64,000 bases of DNA from Rickettsiella endosymbiont of Miltochrista miniata (GCF_964031245.1 NZ_OZ035017.1:124001-188000); one strand, 5' to 3'. Shown: positions 42,940-52,132, numbered from the stretch's first letter. The notes: generated by a model not told the origin, from the letters alone. Numbers and translations: made by a program.

Positions 42940-45371
42940 AGTATATGTTTGCTAAAAAGATAAAACAAAAAAATCCTCTACCAAGCCGCTTACTAAGAAA
43001 TGAAGTCAATGCTTCACGCCATATTAATATCTTAGGGCATTACAATAACGATACCTTGATCGATAAAAGTGGCAAGCTCATTCAAATTATTCAACTGGCT
43101 GGGATTAATGAACTCACGCAAAGTGAAGCGGACTTAGACGCCTATAAAAATCGTCGCAATAGTTTATTAAAAAGTTTTTCCTCTGAATACGCGGTTTATT
43201 TCTGGACCCTGCGTCGCCAAACTACCGAGTATCCAGATGGAGAATTTAAACCAGGTTTTGCTCAGCAGTTGAATGAAAAATATAGAGAGCGAATCAAAAG
43301 GAATTCACTGTTTCAGAATGCGATTTATTTAGCAATCGTTACTAAACCGGCAGCGGGTGTTATCAATCAAGGATTTAATTGGATTAGCAAATTAAGCCGT
43401 CAGCTCGATAAAGAGGCACAACAACAGCAATTGGCTAAAACCTATCAAGCGCTTGAAGCAACCACACAAAAAGTGTTGCAAGTCTTGTCTGACTATCAAC
43501 CGCAATTATTAACGGTTTATCAAAAGGATGAGCTTTATTTTTCGCAACCATTAGCTTTTGTGGATCAGTTGATTAATTACGATCGACAGGCTGTACCGCT
43601 AGCGGCGCAAGATGCGTCGATTTATATAGCAAGGAAACGCCTATTTTTTAATCATCGTTCAGGAACCATTGAATGCCGTGCAGGCGATCACAGTAAACAA
43701 TTTGCTGCAGCACTGTCTATCAAGATGTATCCAGCGATGACCTATCAGGGTTTATTAGATAGCTTAAATTCGCTACGCATGGAATATACCATCACACAAT
43801 CATTTCGATTTTATGATCGTTATTTGGCTAAAACTCGTTTACGCGATCAACAGCAAGATATGCAGCAAACAAAAGAAGAATCCAATCGACAAACAGAGCA
43901 GATCGATGAAGCGTTTGAAGAGGCAGCAAGTGGTGATGCGGGTTATGGCCAACATCATTTTAGTTTGCTGTGTTATGCCAACAGTCAGGAACAATTGAAT
44001 CACCGCGTGGGCGAAATCATTGCTTTATTTTCTGATCGAGATATCGTGTGTATTCGCGAAGATATCGGTTGCGAATGTGCTTTCTGGGCGCAATTACCCG
44101 GTAATTTTGCTTACATTGTTCGAGCAGCGGAAATCTCAACAAAAAATATGGCGGCCTTTGCTAGCTTGCACAGTGACCCAGTAGGTCAAATGCAGGGTAA
44201 TTTTTGGGGGAATGCCGTAACTGTCTTAGAAACACTTTCTGGCAGTCCTTTTTATTTTAATTTTCATACTAAAGATGTTGGAAATTTCATTATTGTGGGT
44301 GCCACCGGCAGTGGTAAAACCGTGTTAGTTGGGTTCCTTATCACACAAAGTATGAAGTTTGGTGGGAAACGCGTCATCTTTGATAAAGATCGCGGTTTGG
44401 AAATCTTAGTCAGAGCGTTGGGCGGTGTTTATGAAATTTTAAAACCAGGGAAATCTACCGGTTTTAATCCTTGTCAACTGAATGATACATCAGAAAACCG
44501 TACTTTCTTACTTAATCTTTTTAAGCAACTTCTAAAATCTCAACATAAGCCTCTCGATGAACAGGAAATAAAAATCATCGAAGATGCTATCGCAGGGATG
44601 TATCGCTTAAACCCAACAGAAAGACAGTTTTGTCATATCGCGCCATTTTTTGGTAAAAATAGTCCGGGTTCACTGCGTGCACGATTTGAATGTTGGCACA
44701 GTCATCGTGAACAGGCTTGGGTTTTTGATAATGTCAGCGATTGTTTTGAACAGCAACAGTATGACACGGATGTAATCGGTCTTGATTTAAGCCATCTTTT
44801 AAAAGATGAAGTGTGTAAAACACCCACGTTAATGTACCTACTGCATCGCTTCAGTCAGCAACTCGAAGGTCAACGCGGCATGATCTTTCTCGATGAAGGT
44901 TGGTTAGCGCTACAGGATGATTATTTCAAAAACATTATCAATGATTTATCGCGTACACCGCGCAAGAAAAATAATTTTTTTGGTTTAGCCACGCAAGCGG
45001 CACAGGATACGTCTGTTTCAGCCATTCAAGCACCGATTAATGAAGCAGCAGCCTGTAAGATCTTTTTTCCTAATCCTATGGCCGATCGAAAAACCTATAT
45101 CGAAGGTTTCGGTTTAACAGAACGCGAATTTGAGTTAATAAAAACCTTACCGGATGACAGTCATTATTTTTTATTGAATTACGGTCGTGGCAAGGAATCG
45201 GTTGTGCTAAGAGCTAATCTCAAAGAATTAGACGATGAGATTGCCATCATTTCTGGACGGCAAGAAACGGTAAGCTTATTGGATACTATTCATGCTGAAG
45301 TAGGGGATGATCCAAAGATTTGGCTACCTATTTTTCAGCAACGCAGAAAAATGGAGAAAAGCAGATGCTAA
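42936..45371 (+). CDS. virB4: VirB4 ATPase
   Basis: An 811-residue ATPase that powers pilus assembly and substrate transfer. N-terminal CagE/VirB4 domain: DTLIDKSGKLIQIIQLAG, FFNHRSGTIECRAGD. C-terminal ATPase: Walker A FIIVGATGSGKTVLVGF near residue 460, Walker B GQRGMIFLDEGWLALQ near residue 655, then the DLSRTPRKKNNFFGLATQAA segment. The length is usual. The gene starts inside virB3 and its last 7 nt overlap virB5. Confidence 0.95.
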   Translation: MKYMFAKKIKQKNPLPSRLLRNEVNASRHINILGHYNNDTLIDKSGKLIQIIQLAGINELTQSEADLDAYKNRRNSLLKSFSSEYAVYFWTLRRQTTEYPDGEFKPGFAQQLNEKYRERIKRNSLFQNAIYLAIVTKPAAGVINQGFNWISKLSRQLDKEAQQQQLAKTYQALEATTQKVLQVLSDYQPQLLTVYQKDELYFSQPLAFVDQLINYDRQAVPLAAQDASIYIARKRLFFNHRSGTIECRAGDHSKQFAAALSIKMYPAMTYQGLLDSLNSLRMEYTITQSFRFYDRYLAKTRLRDQQQDMQQTKEESNRQTEQIDEAFEEAASGDAGYGQHHFSLLCYANSQEQLNHRVGEIIALFSDRDIVCIREDIGCECAFWAQLPGNFAYIVRAAEISTKNMAAFASLHSDPVGQMQGNFWGNAVTVLETLSGSPFYFNFHTKDVGNFIIVGATGSGKTVLVGFLITQSMKFGGKRVIFDKDRGLEILVRALGGVYEILKPGKSTGFNPCQLNDTSENRTFLLNLFKQLLKSQHKPLDEQEIKIIEDAIAGMYRLNPTERQFCHIAPFFGKNSPGSLRARFECWHSHREQAWVFDNVSDCFEQQQYDTDVIGLDLSHLLKDEVCKTPTLMYLLHRFSQQLEGQRGMIFLDEGWLALQDDYFKNIINDLSRTPRKKNNFFGLATQAAQDTSVSAIQAPINEAAACKIFFPNPMADRKTYIEGFGLTEREFELIKTLPDDSHYFLLNYGRGKESVVLRANLKELDDEIAIISGRQETVSLLDTIHAEVGDDPKIWLPIFQQRRKMEKSRC

Positions 45372-46060
45372 ACCCAATTCACTGTACTTACAAAACTGTA
45401 GCGCTTAGTTTATTCATGATTTTATCTTTTCCTAGTTATGCCGATCCTATTAGCGATTTAGTCAATATTGCGGCACAAATTCAAGGCTATCAATTACAGA
45501 TTTCGAGTATTCAAAATACGATACAAGGATTAACTCACCAGATACAAGATGCCGTATCGGGTCAATCAGCATGGGGACATTCGCAATTTACCGATCATCA
45601 ATCTTGGGGTGAAAATACGGATCGTTGGGGTTCTGTTTTAAGTATGGCGGGAAACGGCGGAAATAATAGCCAATTAGGACGAACGCTGCGTGCATTAGTT
45701 GAAGAATTTCCTGTAGCGACCGAACTCTATAACAGTGTGAACCCAAATAAAATGGACCAAAAATATTATGCCTTAAAAGCTAAAACGGCTTTAGCCGCTA
45801 GAGCGGCGAGTCAATTGAGCTACGATAAAATTCAAGATCAGATTAACTATGCCAATCAATTACGTCAACAAATTGGCACAACGGCTACCTTAAAACAATC
45901 AGTTGATTTAGAAAGTCGCCTTACACTAGAAAATAATTTAATTCAGCTAGAAATGTTGCGCCAATTAGCGCTAATCAATCAGCAACACGCGATTGATGCA
46001 CAAGCAGAAGTGAATGATGCGGTACAGAATGCCCATTTTCTTAATGCAAACTATAAATAA
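45365..46060 (+). CDS. virB5: VirB5-like pilus-tip component
   Basis: A 231-residue exported protein from ATG 45365, which lies inside the end of virB4; an in-frame ATG at 45320 would bury the signal peptide. The signal LSLFMILSFPSYA is followed by DPISDLVNIAAQIQG and long helices (IQNTIQGLTHQIQDAVSGQ, LESRLTLENNLIQLEMLRQL), as in VirB5/TraC. It caps the pilus and contacts recipient or host. Position between virB4 and the lipoprotein gene is canonical. Confidence 0.88.
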   Translation: MLNPIHCTYKTVALSLFMILSFPSYADPISDLVNIAAQIQGYQLQISSIQNTIQGLTHQIQDAVSGQSAWGHSQFTDHQSWGENTDRWGSVLSMAGNGGNNSQLGRTLRALVEEFPVATELYNSVNPNKMDQKYYALKAKTALAARAASQLSYDKIQDQINYANQLRQQIGTTATLKQSVDLESRLTLENNLIQLEMLRQLALINQQHAIDAQAEVNDAVQNAHFLNANYK

Positions 46061-46087
46061 ACATGTAAAACAATAGGAAAGCAAACA

Positions 46088-46234
46088 ATGGAAAATTTAT
46101 CTAGGCATTTATTAAGCGTATTATTAGTATTTTTAGTTTTATGTTTAACCAGTTGTGCGAATACACCATTACAAGCACCTTGTGATGCAAATGCTACTTT
46201 TTGTGGCACAAAAACAAAAATTAATTCATGGTAA
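46088..46234 (+). CDS. virB7: VirB7-like small lipoprotein
   Basis: A 48-residue gene: ATG 46088, stop TAA 46232-46234, Shine-Dalgarno AGGAAAGC upstream. The peptide is a lipoprotein signal with lipobox LTSC (Cys 22), followed by a short mature part rich in Cys and Thr (ANTPLQAPCDANATFCGT). VirB7 lipoproteins anchor and stabilise VirB9 in the outer-membrane core, and the short length and position are typical. Two further Cys may form a disulfide with VirB9. Sequence identity to known VirB7 is not detectable by eye. Confidence 0.75.
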   Translation: MENLSRHLLSVLLVFLVLCLTSCANTPLQAPCDANATFCGTKTKINSW

Positions 46235-46246
46235 AAGGAGCTATCT

Positions 46247-46588
46247 ATGCCATTACTTTACAAACGATTTGTTTTATTCAGTATTTTAATAGCCAGTTTT
46301 TCTTTTTTAGCAGCATGTAGTCATAAAAATCCTTTAGTGGATGAGAAAATAATTCGAGCGTTGGATGAAGATTTCTTTTTAAGAGGAGATGGCCAGCCTA
46401 TTAATGAATGCGCTCACTATTTCATCGATCCTAAACAAAATTTACCCTTAAAAAATAAATGTGAAGGTTGGACAAAAAAATATTACCGTAGCTTAATGAA
46501 TAAGCATTTTATTCCTGTTAGTACGACGTTAAAAGATTTTAGAGATCCTGATTTCTGGAAAAAAATAAAAGCATTTTCTCTCTTATAG
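46247..46588 (+). CDS. T4SS-associated lipoprotein
   Basis: A 113-residue lipoprotein: signal LFSILIASFSFLAAC with the Cys at residue 25, then a polar mature part with two Cys (INECAHYF, LPLKNKCEGW). ATG 46247 has AAAGGAGC before it. I do not recognise the family; similar small lipoproteins appear at this place in Lvh-type systems. Possible role: an extra outer-membrane core component or entry-exclusion protein. Next gene begins 10 nt downstream. Confidence 0.7.
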   Translation: MPLLYKRFVLFSILIASFSFLAACSHKNPLVDEKIIRALDEDFFLRGDGQPINECAHYFIDPKQNLPLKNKCEGWTKKYYRSLMNKHFIPVSTTLKDFRDPDFWKKIKAFSLL

Positions 46589-46598
46589 ATCAAATAAA

Positions 46599-47597
46599 AT
46601 GATGCTCTCTGCTCAGAGTTTTATTACGGATACATTAACCGCGGTAGACGGTGTGATTGGCCACTATGTCCAAACGGTCTATCTGCAGTTAGCAGTACAA
46701 TACAACAGTACACTCTTGCTGTTGTGTACACTTTATATTCTGTTGCTAGGCTATCGTTTTACCATGCATACCTTGAGTGCTGATTTCAGCACTATTAGCC
46801 GACATTTAATTGTTTTATGCATAGTTTATGGATTGATTACCAATTGGTCTTTATATTATCTCTTTGTTTATAACCTTTTTACGAATGAACCAGGTGATAT
46901 CGCCCAAGTGATGGTTAATGCATCCAACCCATTGACTTCTGATCAATCAATTGCGCAAGCACTTAATCAAGTTTATAGCACAGGGATGGATGCCTCCAAA
47001 AAATTATTTAATGGAGGAATTAGACTTTTTTTCTGTAGTATTTTCATATTTGTTTTTACTTTTGTATGTTGTTTGACGGCGCTAGGACTTTTAATCTACG
47101 CAAAGCTCGCGATGGCCATTGCGTTAGCACTCGGTCCAATTTTTCTACCTTTTATTCTTTGGGAGTCAACGCGTGGTTGGTTTGGCAGCTGGCTGAGAAA
47201 ATTATTTAATTTCGCATTAATCCCTATCGTAACAGCCAGTATTTTATCTCTCATGCTGTCGGTGATGGAGCTGGTTTTACCTGACCTAAATAGCCAAGCG
47301 GCACAAGGAAATCCCGATTTTTTTACCATGGGATTGTTTGGCGGCTTATCTTTAGTGACCGCTTTTTTGTTAAAACAAAGTTTACCGATCGCAAGCAGTT
47401 TAAGTGGCGGGCTTACGCTGGCCGCTTTAGGTCAAGTAGGCAGTATGGTGAGTTCTACTCTTAGAGCAACTGGCATGAATGCTGCAGGGCGTTTGGCTGG
47501 AAAAGGAATTAAAGCCATAGGGAACGTAATGGCTAACAAAGCGGCAAGTCAAAAAAAATCAACCGTCAATGCAGCCGTAGAGCAAGGAAAAAAATGA
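46599..47597 (+). CDS. virB6: VirB6/TrbL-like polytopic membrane protein
   Basis: A 332-residue protein with five to six membrane helices. FITDTLTAVDGVIGHYVQTV at the start, GYRFTMHTLSADFS after the first helix, the conserved ALALGPIFLPFILWESTRGW motif, and FNFALIPIVTASILSLML later are VirB6 features. The C-terminal 70 residues are basic and Ala-rich. VirB6 forms part of the inner-membrane channel. Stop overlaps the virB8 ATG by 4 nt (ATGA). Confidence 0.9.
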   Translation: MMLSAQSFITDTLTAVDGVIGHYVQTVYLQLAVQYNSTLLLLCTLYILLLGYRFTMHTLSADFSTISRHLIVLCIVYGLITNWSLYYLFVYNLFTNEPGDIAQVMVNASNPLTSDQSIAQALNQVYSTGMDASKKLFNGGIRLFFCSIFIFVFTFVCCLTALGLLIYAKLAMAIALALGPIFLPFILWESTRGWFGSWLRKLFNFALIPIVTASILSLMLSVMELVLPDLNSQAAQGNPDFFTMGLFGGLSLVTAFLLKQSLPIASSLSGGLTLAALGQVGSMVSSTLRATGMNAAGRLAGKGIKAIGNVMANKAASQKKSTVNAAVEQGKK

Positions 47598-48286
47598 AAA
47601 CGAATACAAGTGAAGCATTTTACCAAAAAGCTGCTGATTGGCGTTATGATGTTTATCATAGCAAAGCCATTTGGTTACGTTATTCGTTGATTGGAAATAT
47701 AGGATTATTGCTTTGTTTATTGTTTACATTAATCATGCTGACTTGTTTGATCCCACTCAAACAAAAAGTACCTTACCTGTATGCGTTTAATAACGCGACG
47801 GGTGAAATAACTAAGCTGGGTAAATTAGAACCTACGCAGCTAACGGCTAATTGGCAGATGACACGTTATTTTCTTATACACTATGTCATCAATCGAGAAA
47901 GCTATGATAGCGATAATTTAGAAATTCCTTACCAATTAGCGTGGGCTCAATCGGATGTCATGATCCGAAAACAATACGATGCTGAAGTGGATAGTAATGT
48001 ATTGACTTCCCCGTATCGCAAATATGGAAAAAATAAAGCGGTCACAGTACGAGTGTTATCGGTTTCACGCTTGAATGACAATACGGCGGCTATTCGCTTC
48101 GAAAAACGATTGAGTGATAAAGCATCTAATACACAACAAGTGGCGAATCAAGAAGTCATCGTGAAATGGCACTATCAATCAGTTAAAGCAACCCAAGTTC
48201 AACTAGATAGAAATCCACTCGGATTTACCGTGACGTATTACCAAGTGACACCGGTTAATTTAAATGAGGAGAACCGTCATGAGTGA
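47594..48286 (+). CDS. virB8: VirB8 assembly factor
   Basis: A 230-residue bitopic protein. Short cytoplasmic start (YQKAADWRYDVYHSK), one membrane helix (GLLLCLLFTLIMLTCLIPL), then an NTF2-like periplasmic domain: IPLKQKVPYLYAFNNATGEI, YFLIHYVINRESYD, AVTVRVLSVSRLNDNTAAIR and NPLGFTVTYYQVTPV. All family landmarks are present. VirB8 nucleates assembly and contacts VirB9/VirB10. The stop overlaps virB9 by 8 nt. Confidence 0.93.
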   Translation: MKTNTSEAFYQKAADWRYDVYHSKAIWLRYSLIGNIGLLLCLLFTLIMLTCLIPLKQKVPYLYAFNNATGEITKLGKLEPTQLTANWQMTRYFLIHYVINRESYDSDNLEIPYQLAWAQSDVMIRKQYDAEVDSNVLTSPYRKYGKNKAVTVRVLSVSRLNDNTAAIRFEKRLSDKASNTQQVANQEVIVKWHYQSVKATQVQLDRNPLGFTVTYYQVTPVNLNEENRHE

Positions 48287-49007
48287 ACGAATTACTTTTC
48301 TTTTATTGAGCATGCTTATCATTACCATGGGACATAGCATGGCGCAAGCGGCTTTGCTTCCTAGGCAGGTTACAGCGGATCAACATGTTAAAACAGTCAA
48401 CTATGATCCGAATAACGTGGTTATTATCCACGGACATTATGGTTATCAGACACAAGTGGTGTTTGCCGGGGACGAGGAAGTACAAAATATATCTATCGGC
48501 GATAGCTTAGCTTGGCAAGCGGTATCGGTTAAAAATAATCTGTTTATCAAACCTATGGCTGCATCAAAGACTAATATGACCGTACTGACCAATGTTAATA
48601 GCTATAATTTTCAATTAGATTCGAATGATACAAAAACTTCACCGACATATAAATTACAGTTTATCTATCCGAGTGCAGGCTACGATCGAAGTGGACAAAC
48701 CAATGCCCTTGGCGTTTGTGATCCGACCAAAATTAACTGGAAATATAGTTTTACCGGCGACAAACGATTAGCACCACGAGAAGCATTTGATTGTAACGGT
48801 CAGTTTACTTATTTCCGCTTCGACAATAGCTTACCCGCCATTTTTATTGTGGATAAGAATCGGCAAGAAACTTTAGTCAATTATCACATGAAAGGAAACT
48901 ATGTCGTTGTCAATACGACAGCACCCCAATTTACTTTACGAAGCGGGCGTTATGTGACGAGTGTGTATAACGATGCCGCCATCGGTGATTGGCAGAACAT
49001 AAAATAA
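48279..49007 (+). CDS. virB9: VirB9 outer-membrane core protein
   Basis: A 242-residue exported protein from ATG 48279; a start at 48264 would add a non-signal prefix. The signal ITFLLLSMLIITMGHSMAQA is followed by VIIHGHYGYQTQVVFAGDEE and VQNISIGDSLAWQAV, typical of VirB9/TrbG, and the C-terminal domain has KINWKYSFTGDKRLAPREAF and FTYFRFDNSLPAIFIVDK. It forms the outer-membrane ring with VirB7 and VirB10. GGAG stands just before the start. Confidence 0.93.
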   Translation: MSERITFLLLSMLIITMGHSMAQAALLPRQVTADQHVKTVNYDPNNVVIIHGHYGYQTQVVFAGDEEVQNISIGDSLAWQAVSVKNNLFIKPMAASKTNMTVLTNVNSYNFQLDSNDTKTSPTYKLQFIYPSAGYDRSGQTNALGVCDPTKINWKYSFTGDKRLAPREAFDCNGQFTYFRFDNSLPAIFIVDKNRQETLVNYHMKGNYVVVNTTAPQFTLRSGRYVTSVYNDAAIGDWQNIK

Positions 49008-49021
49008 ATGGTGGTAACGTC

Positions 49022-50083
49022 ATGGTAAAACAAACAACTTCCCCACCTGAAGGATTGCCCGAGATTACTGAACCAAGCCGTAAAAAGCCGGCTCTTCTTA
49101 TCCTGTTGCTAAGTTTATTACTTTTATTAGGAATACATTTTCTGTTTCATTCTAAAAAAACTGAAACTAAAACCAAATTCGCAGTCGAAGAATCTTATAC
49201 ACTACCCAACAACGAGGGAAAGTCATCAAAATCATCCCCATTAAAAGGACAATCTGAAATTAAACAACTATCAGAACAACAATTGGCTTTATTACAAGCT
49301 AAACAAAAAGAATTACAACTGCGTTTATCTGCGCCCATGATGTTGCTTGAACAAAGCGGTAATCAATCCAGTAATTCCACGACACCCGTAAAATCTAAAA
49401 CGCTCTCTACTGATCCCAACAGTCAATTTTTACAGCAGCTTAGTGGATCGAACATCAATAAACGGATTCAGGCAAATTCATTAGGTCCTTTAAATCAGTT
49501 GATCGCTCAGGGCCAGATCATGCATGCTATTTTAGAAACAGCGATTAATTCTGATTTACCGGGTTCCTTGCGGGCAATCATCGATCAGCCGGTTTATGCA
49601 GAAGATGGCTCGCAAGTGCTTATATCGCCAGGTAGTCGTTTGATCGGACAATACAAAAGTGGCATGTCGGAAGGGCAATCGCGAATTTTTATTGTTTGGA
49701 CACGTTTAATAACGCCGGGTGGTTTGAGTCTGAATTTAGATTCGTCGGGTGTCGATTCATTAGGTATGGCGGGAACGGCTGCCGATGTTATTGATCGACA
49801 TTTTTGGCAACGATTTGGAACGGCTACACTTCTTTCGATTTTGGGTGCGGGTACATCTAATGTCGGTGTTGCTAATAACGCATCCTATAATGCAACCCAA
49901 GCCTATCGTATGGCTATAGCGAATAGTTTGAATCAAACCGCACAGCAAACATTGCAACAACAAACGACGATTCCACCGACCTTATGGGTAAATCAAGGGT
50001 CTCCCATCCAAGTGTTTGTAGCACATGACTTAGATTTTCGATCGGTTCATCAAGAAGCAAAAGGTAAAGTCAATGTCTTCTAA
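49022..50083 (+). CDS. virB10: VirB10 channel protein
   Basis: A 353-residue protein from ATG 49022, which follows the virB9 stop by 14 nt; an earlier ATG at 48989 lies inside virB9. Cytoplasmic start, membrane helix PALLILLLSLLLLLGIHFLF, a linker (Lys/Gln/Ser-rich), then the conserved beta-barrel domain: IMHAILETAINSDLPGSLRA, VLISPGSRLIGQYKSG, RIFIVWTRLITPGG and a final WVNQGSPIQVFVAHDLDF. VirB10 spans both membranes and gates the channel. Linker is shorter in Pro than in Agrobacterium VirB10. Confidence 0.94.
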   Translation: MVKQTTSPPEGLPEITEPSRKKPALLILLLSLLLLLGIHFLFHSKKTETKTKFAVEESYTLPNNEGKSSKSSPLKGQSEIKQLSEQQLALLQAKQKELQLRLSAPMMLLEQSGNQSSNSTTPVKSKTLSTDPNSQFLQQLSGSNINKRIQANSLGPLNQLIAQGQIMHAILETAINSDLPGSLRAIIDQPVYAEDGSQVLISPGSRLIGQYKSGMSEGQSRIFIVWTRLITPGGLSLNLDSSGVDSLGMAGTAADVIDRHFWQRFGTATLLSILGAGTSNVGVANNASYNATQAYRMAIANSLNQTAQQTLQQQTTIPPTLWVNQGSPIQVFVAHDLDFRSVHQEAKGKVNVF

Positions 50084-50098
50084 AATTATACAGAAAAA

Positions 50099-51070
50099 AT
50101 GTCCATAAAAGCGTTAGAAAAACACATAGAACCCTTAAAACCTTTCTTACAAACAGCAGGTGTAACGGAAGTTTGCATTAATCAACCCGGTTTAGTATTT
50201 GTTGAAAAAAATGGAAATTTTACTTGCCATGAAATACAGATCTTAGAATTTAGCTTTCTTGAAGCATTAGCTAACCTGATTGCAGAATTTAACCATAAAA
50301 CATTTCCGCACCCTTTAGTTTCAGGCTATTTACCGACGGGCGAACGCATACAATGTATTATGCCACCTGCTTGTGAAAAAAATAATGCGATTTATTCTAT
50401 TCGTTGCCATTCACGTCATGAAATGAGTCTAGAGGATTATCAAAAAACAGGGGTTTTTGATGAGTTTGCTGTCGTAAACAAAGATGCGACTAAAGAAACA
50501 GCAACTTCTTTAAAAGAGTTACACGCGCAAAAAAATATTGCTGAATTTCTGAAGTTAGCAATAAGTGCTAAAAAAAACATGATCATTAGTGGTGGGACGG
50601 GTACCGGTAAGACAACCTTTCTCAATGCGTGTTTAAAACTTATTCCAGATACGGACCGTTTGATCACGGTAGAAGATACGCGAGAGGTTAAGGTAGCGCA
50701 GGCAAACAAAGTACATTTACTTTTTAATGAAGACGATAAAAATATGACCGCAGCGAAATTATTCAAGGCATGTTTACGCTTAAGGCCCGATAGAATACTG
50801 CTGTCTGAATTGCGCGGTGCTGAAGCATGGTCATTTCTGAGAGCAGCAAACAGTGGTCATCCAGGAAGCATCAGTACGGTGCATGCTGACACACCGGCAG
50901 GTTGTTTTGATCAGCTCGTATTCATGATGCAACAAGCAGGTTCAAATTCGAGTGAAGAAAAATTACGGACTTATATTCAATCTATCATTCCAATCATTAT
51001 CCAGTTAAAACGTAGTGCTAACTCGAAACGATTTGTAGAGATAGCAGAGATTTATTTTGATAGTGGTTAG
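50099..51070 (+). CDS. virB11: VirB11 traffic ATPase
   Basis: A 323-residue secretion ATPase. N-terminal domain with GVTEVCINQPGLVFVEKNG; C-terminal RecA-like domain with Walker A IISGGTGTGKTTFLNACL (near residue 170), Asp box RLITVEDTREV, Walker B RPDRILLSELRGAEAW and His box GHPGSISTVHADTP. All catalytic elements are intact. It is the last gene of the virB cluster. Starting ATG 50099 lies 15 nt after virB10. Confidence 0.95.
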   Translation: MSIKALEKHIEPLKPFLQTAGVTEVCINQPGLVFVEKNGNFTCHEIQILEFSFLEALANLIAEFNHKTFPHPLVSGYLPTGERIQCIMPPACEKNNAIYSIRCHSRHEMSLEDYQKTGVFDEFAVVNKDATKETATSLKELHAQKNIAEFLKLAISAKKNMIISGGTGTGKTTFLNACLKLIPDTDRLITVEDTREVKVAQANKVHLLFNEDDKNMTAAKLFKACLRLRPDRILLSELRGAEAWSFLRAANSGHPGSISTVHADTPAGCFDQLVFMMQQAGSNSSEEKLRTYIQSIIPIIIQLKRSANSKRFVEIAEIYFDSG

Positions 51071-51133
51071 GCTAGGTGTCCAATCCATAATTTTACTAAA
51101 GTTTCTGCTATTTCAATTTATTAAATAAAGTTA

Positions 51134-51529
51134 TTATTTATTTTTCAGTAAGCCATACTCTACTAAAAGAGAGTGTAATTGTCCTCTTGCTAATGGTTTT
51201 CGAAAAACACGATCGGCGCCGAGTGCTAAATAAGTTGCTTCGTTTTCTTTGTCATGGGCGGTTACTACGATGAAAGGAAGCGGTTTTCGTTGTATTTCTC
51301 TCGTGCGCGCTGCTTTTATGACATTTCCCCCAGGAATGTCCGGTAAGCCCATATCAAGCAAGACCATATCGTAATAAAGCTGACGGATTGCAGCTTGTCC
51401 TCGGCTAACACAATCAACCTGACAGCCCAAGCTTGCAAGAACTTGTTGATGGATGGTTCGAATAATGGGGTCGTCTTCAACAACCAAGATACGAGGGGTA
51501 AGGGAAGAGTTTGCAAAGTCATGATTCAT
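51134..51529 (-). CDS. Stand-alone receiver (CheY-like) protein
   Basis: A 131-residue REC-only protein. Key residues: LVVEDDPIIRTI, MVLLDMGLPDIPGG (phosphoacceptor Asp), FIVVTAHDKE (Thr) and RVFRKPLARG (Lys-Pro). It belongs with the REC proteins at 15660 and 25017 (shared GLPDxPG loop and helix 1). Located convergent to virB11 and just downstream, it could tie secretion to the phosphorelay. Its upstream 195 bp contain two GGAATTCC-centred dyads and a LuxR-type gene lies behind it in the same direction, so the two may form one regulatory unit. Confidence 0.9.
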   Translation of the reverse strand: MNHDFANSSLTPRILVVEDDPIIRTIHQQVLASLGCQVDCVSRGQAAIRQLYYDMVLLDMGLPDIPGGNVIKAARTREIQRKPLPFIVVTAHDKENEATYLALGADRVFRKPLARGQLHSLLVEYGLLKNK

Positions 51530-51592
51530 AAAATTTCTCCTGAAAAGTGTTATTTTTTTATAGTGTGACTATTATTGATATTCTGCGCAATT

Positions 51593-51707
51593 CCCGGAAT
51601 TCCGGGGAGGTAATTCTGATTTTTTAAAGTTGAAAACGAATTTTTAAGCCAGAAATAATAGGATTTTTTTATTTCTTTGGTTATAAGTACCCCCGGAATT
51701 CCGAGGG
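51593..51707. promoter_or_regulatory. Two GGAATTCC-centred dyads
   Basis: CCCGGAATTCCGGG (51593-51606) is a perfect palindrome, and TACCCCCGGAATTCCGAGGG (51688-51707) is its imperfect repeat; centres are 99 bp apart. They stand between the receiver gene and the LuxR-type gene (both minus strand). The second is followed by a T-run on the plus strand (GGGTTTTTTG). Operators for a LuxR-type dimer are the simplest explanation; the TACCCC half-site also occurs at 15487-15600. Confidence 0.6.
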
Positions 51708-51724
51708 TTTTTTGTTGTAAATTT

Positions 51725-52132
51725 TTAAGGTTTTTTGATCCATCCATAGCGAATACCCTCCATAACTGCTCTAGCAATTGTTTTACATTTCAGTTTTTTC
51801 TTAATGCTTTTATGATAGTCTTCAACTGTATTGTGCTTAATATCGAGTAATTCAGCGCTTTCTCTTACGGTGTATCCTAAAGCGGCTAATGAGAGGCACT
51901 CTTTTTCTCGAGGGCTTAACTGTGAATCAACGATCAATGTAGTTCTTAAACTGAGATTAAATAATAAAGTTTTGATGAGTTGACGTTGTTTGAGTGATGG
52001 TTTGTGATTACCCAGTTTTATTAAAATACGCGTTATTAGATCAGTGGGCTCATTAATGGATGAACCCTGAGTTAGATCGGAATCCCCTATAGCGGATTTA
52101 ATCACTTTCTTTTGAGACATAATGACCTCCAA
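51725..52132 (-). CDS. Small LuxR-type HTH regulator
   Basis: A 135-residue member of the local family. After a polar 30-residue start come ILIKLGNHKPSLKQRQLIK, then the HTH LSPREKECLSLAALGYTV, RESAELLDIKHNTVEDYH and SIKKKLKCKTIARAV. Of the four family members this has the most canonical GerE domain. A GGAGG site precedes ATG 52132. It is upstream of the receiver gene at 51134 in the same orientation, and the GGAATTCC dyads between the two may be its own targets. Confidence 0.88.
   Translation of the reverse strand: MEVIMSQKKVIKSAIGDSDLTQGSSINEPTDLITRILIKLGNHKPSLKQRQLIKTLLFNLSLRTTLIVDSQLSPREKECLSLAALGYTVRESAELLDIKHNTVEDYHKSIKKKLKCKTIARAVMEGIRYGWIKKP

Noticed and set aside
39872-51070. Dot/Icm (type IVB) secretion genes
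   Set aside because: Gene order and proteins are VirB2-B11/VirD4 (type IVA); no Dot/Icm protein is recognised.
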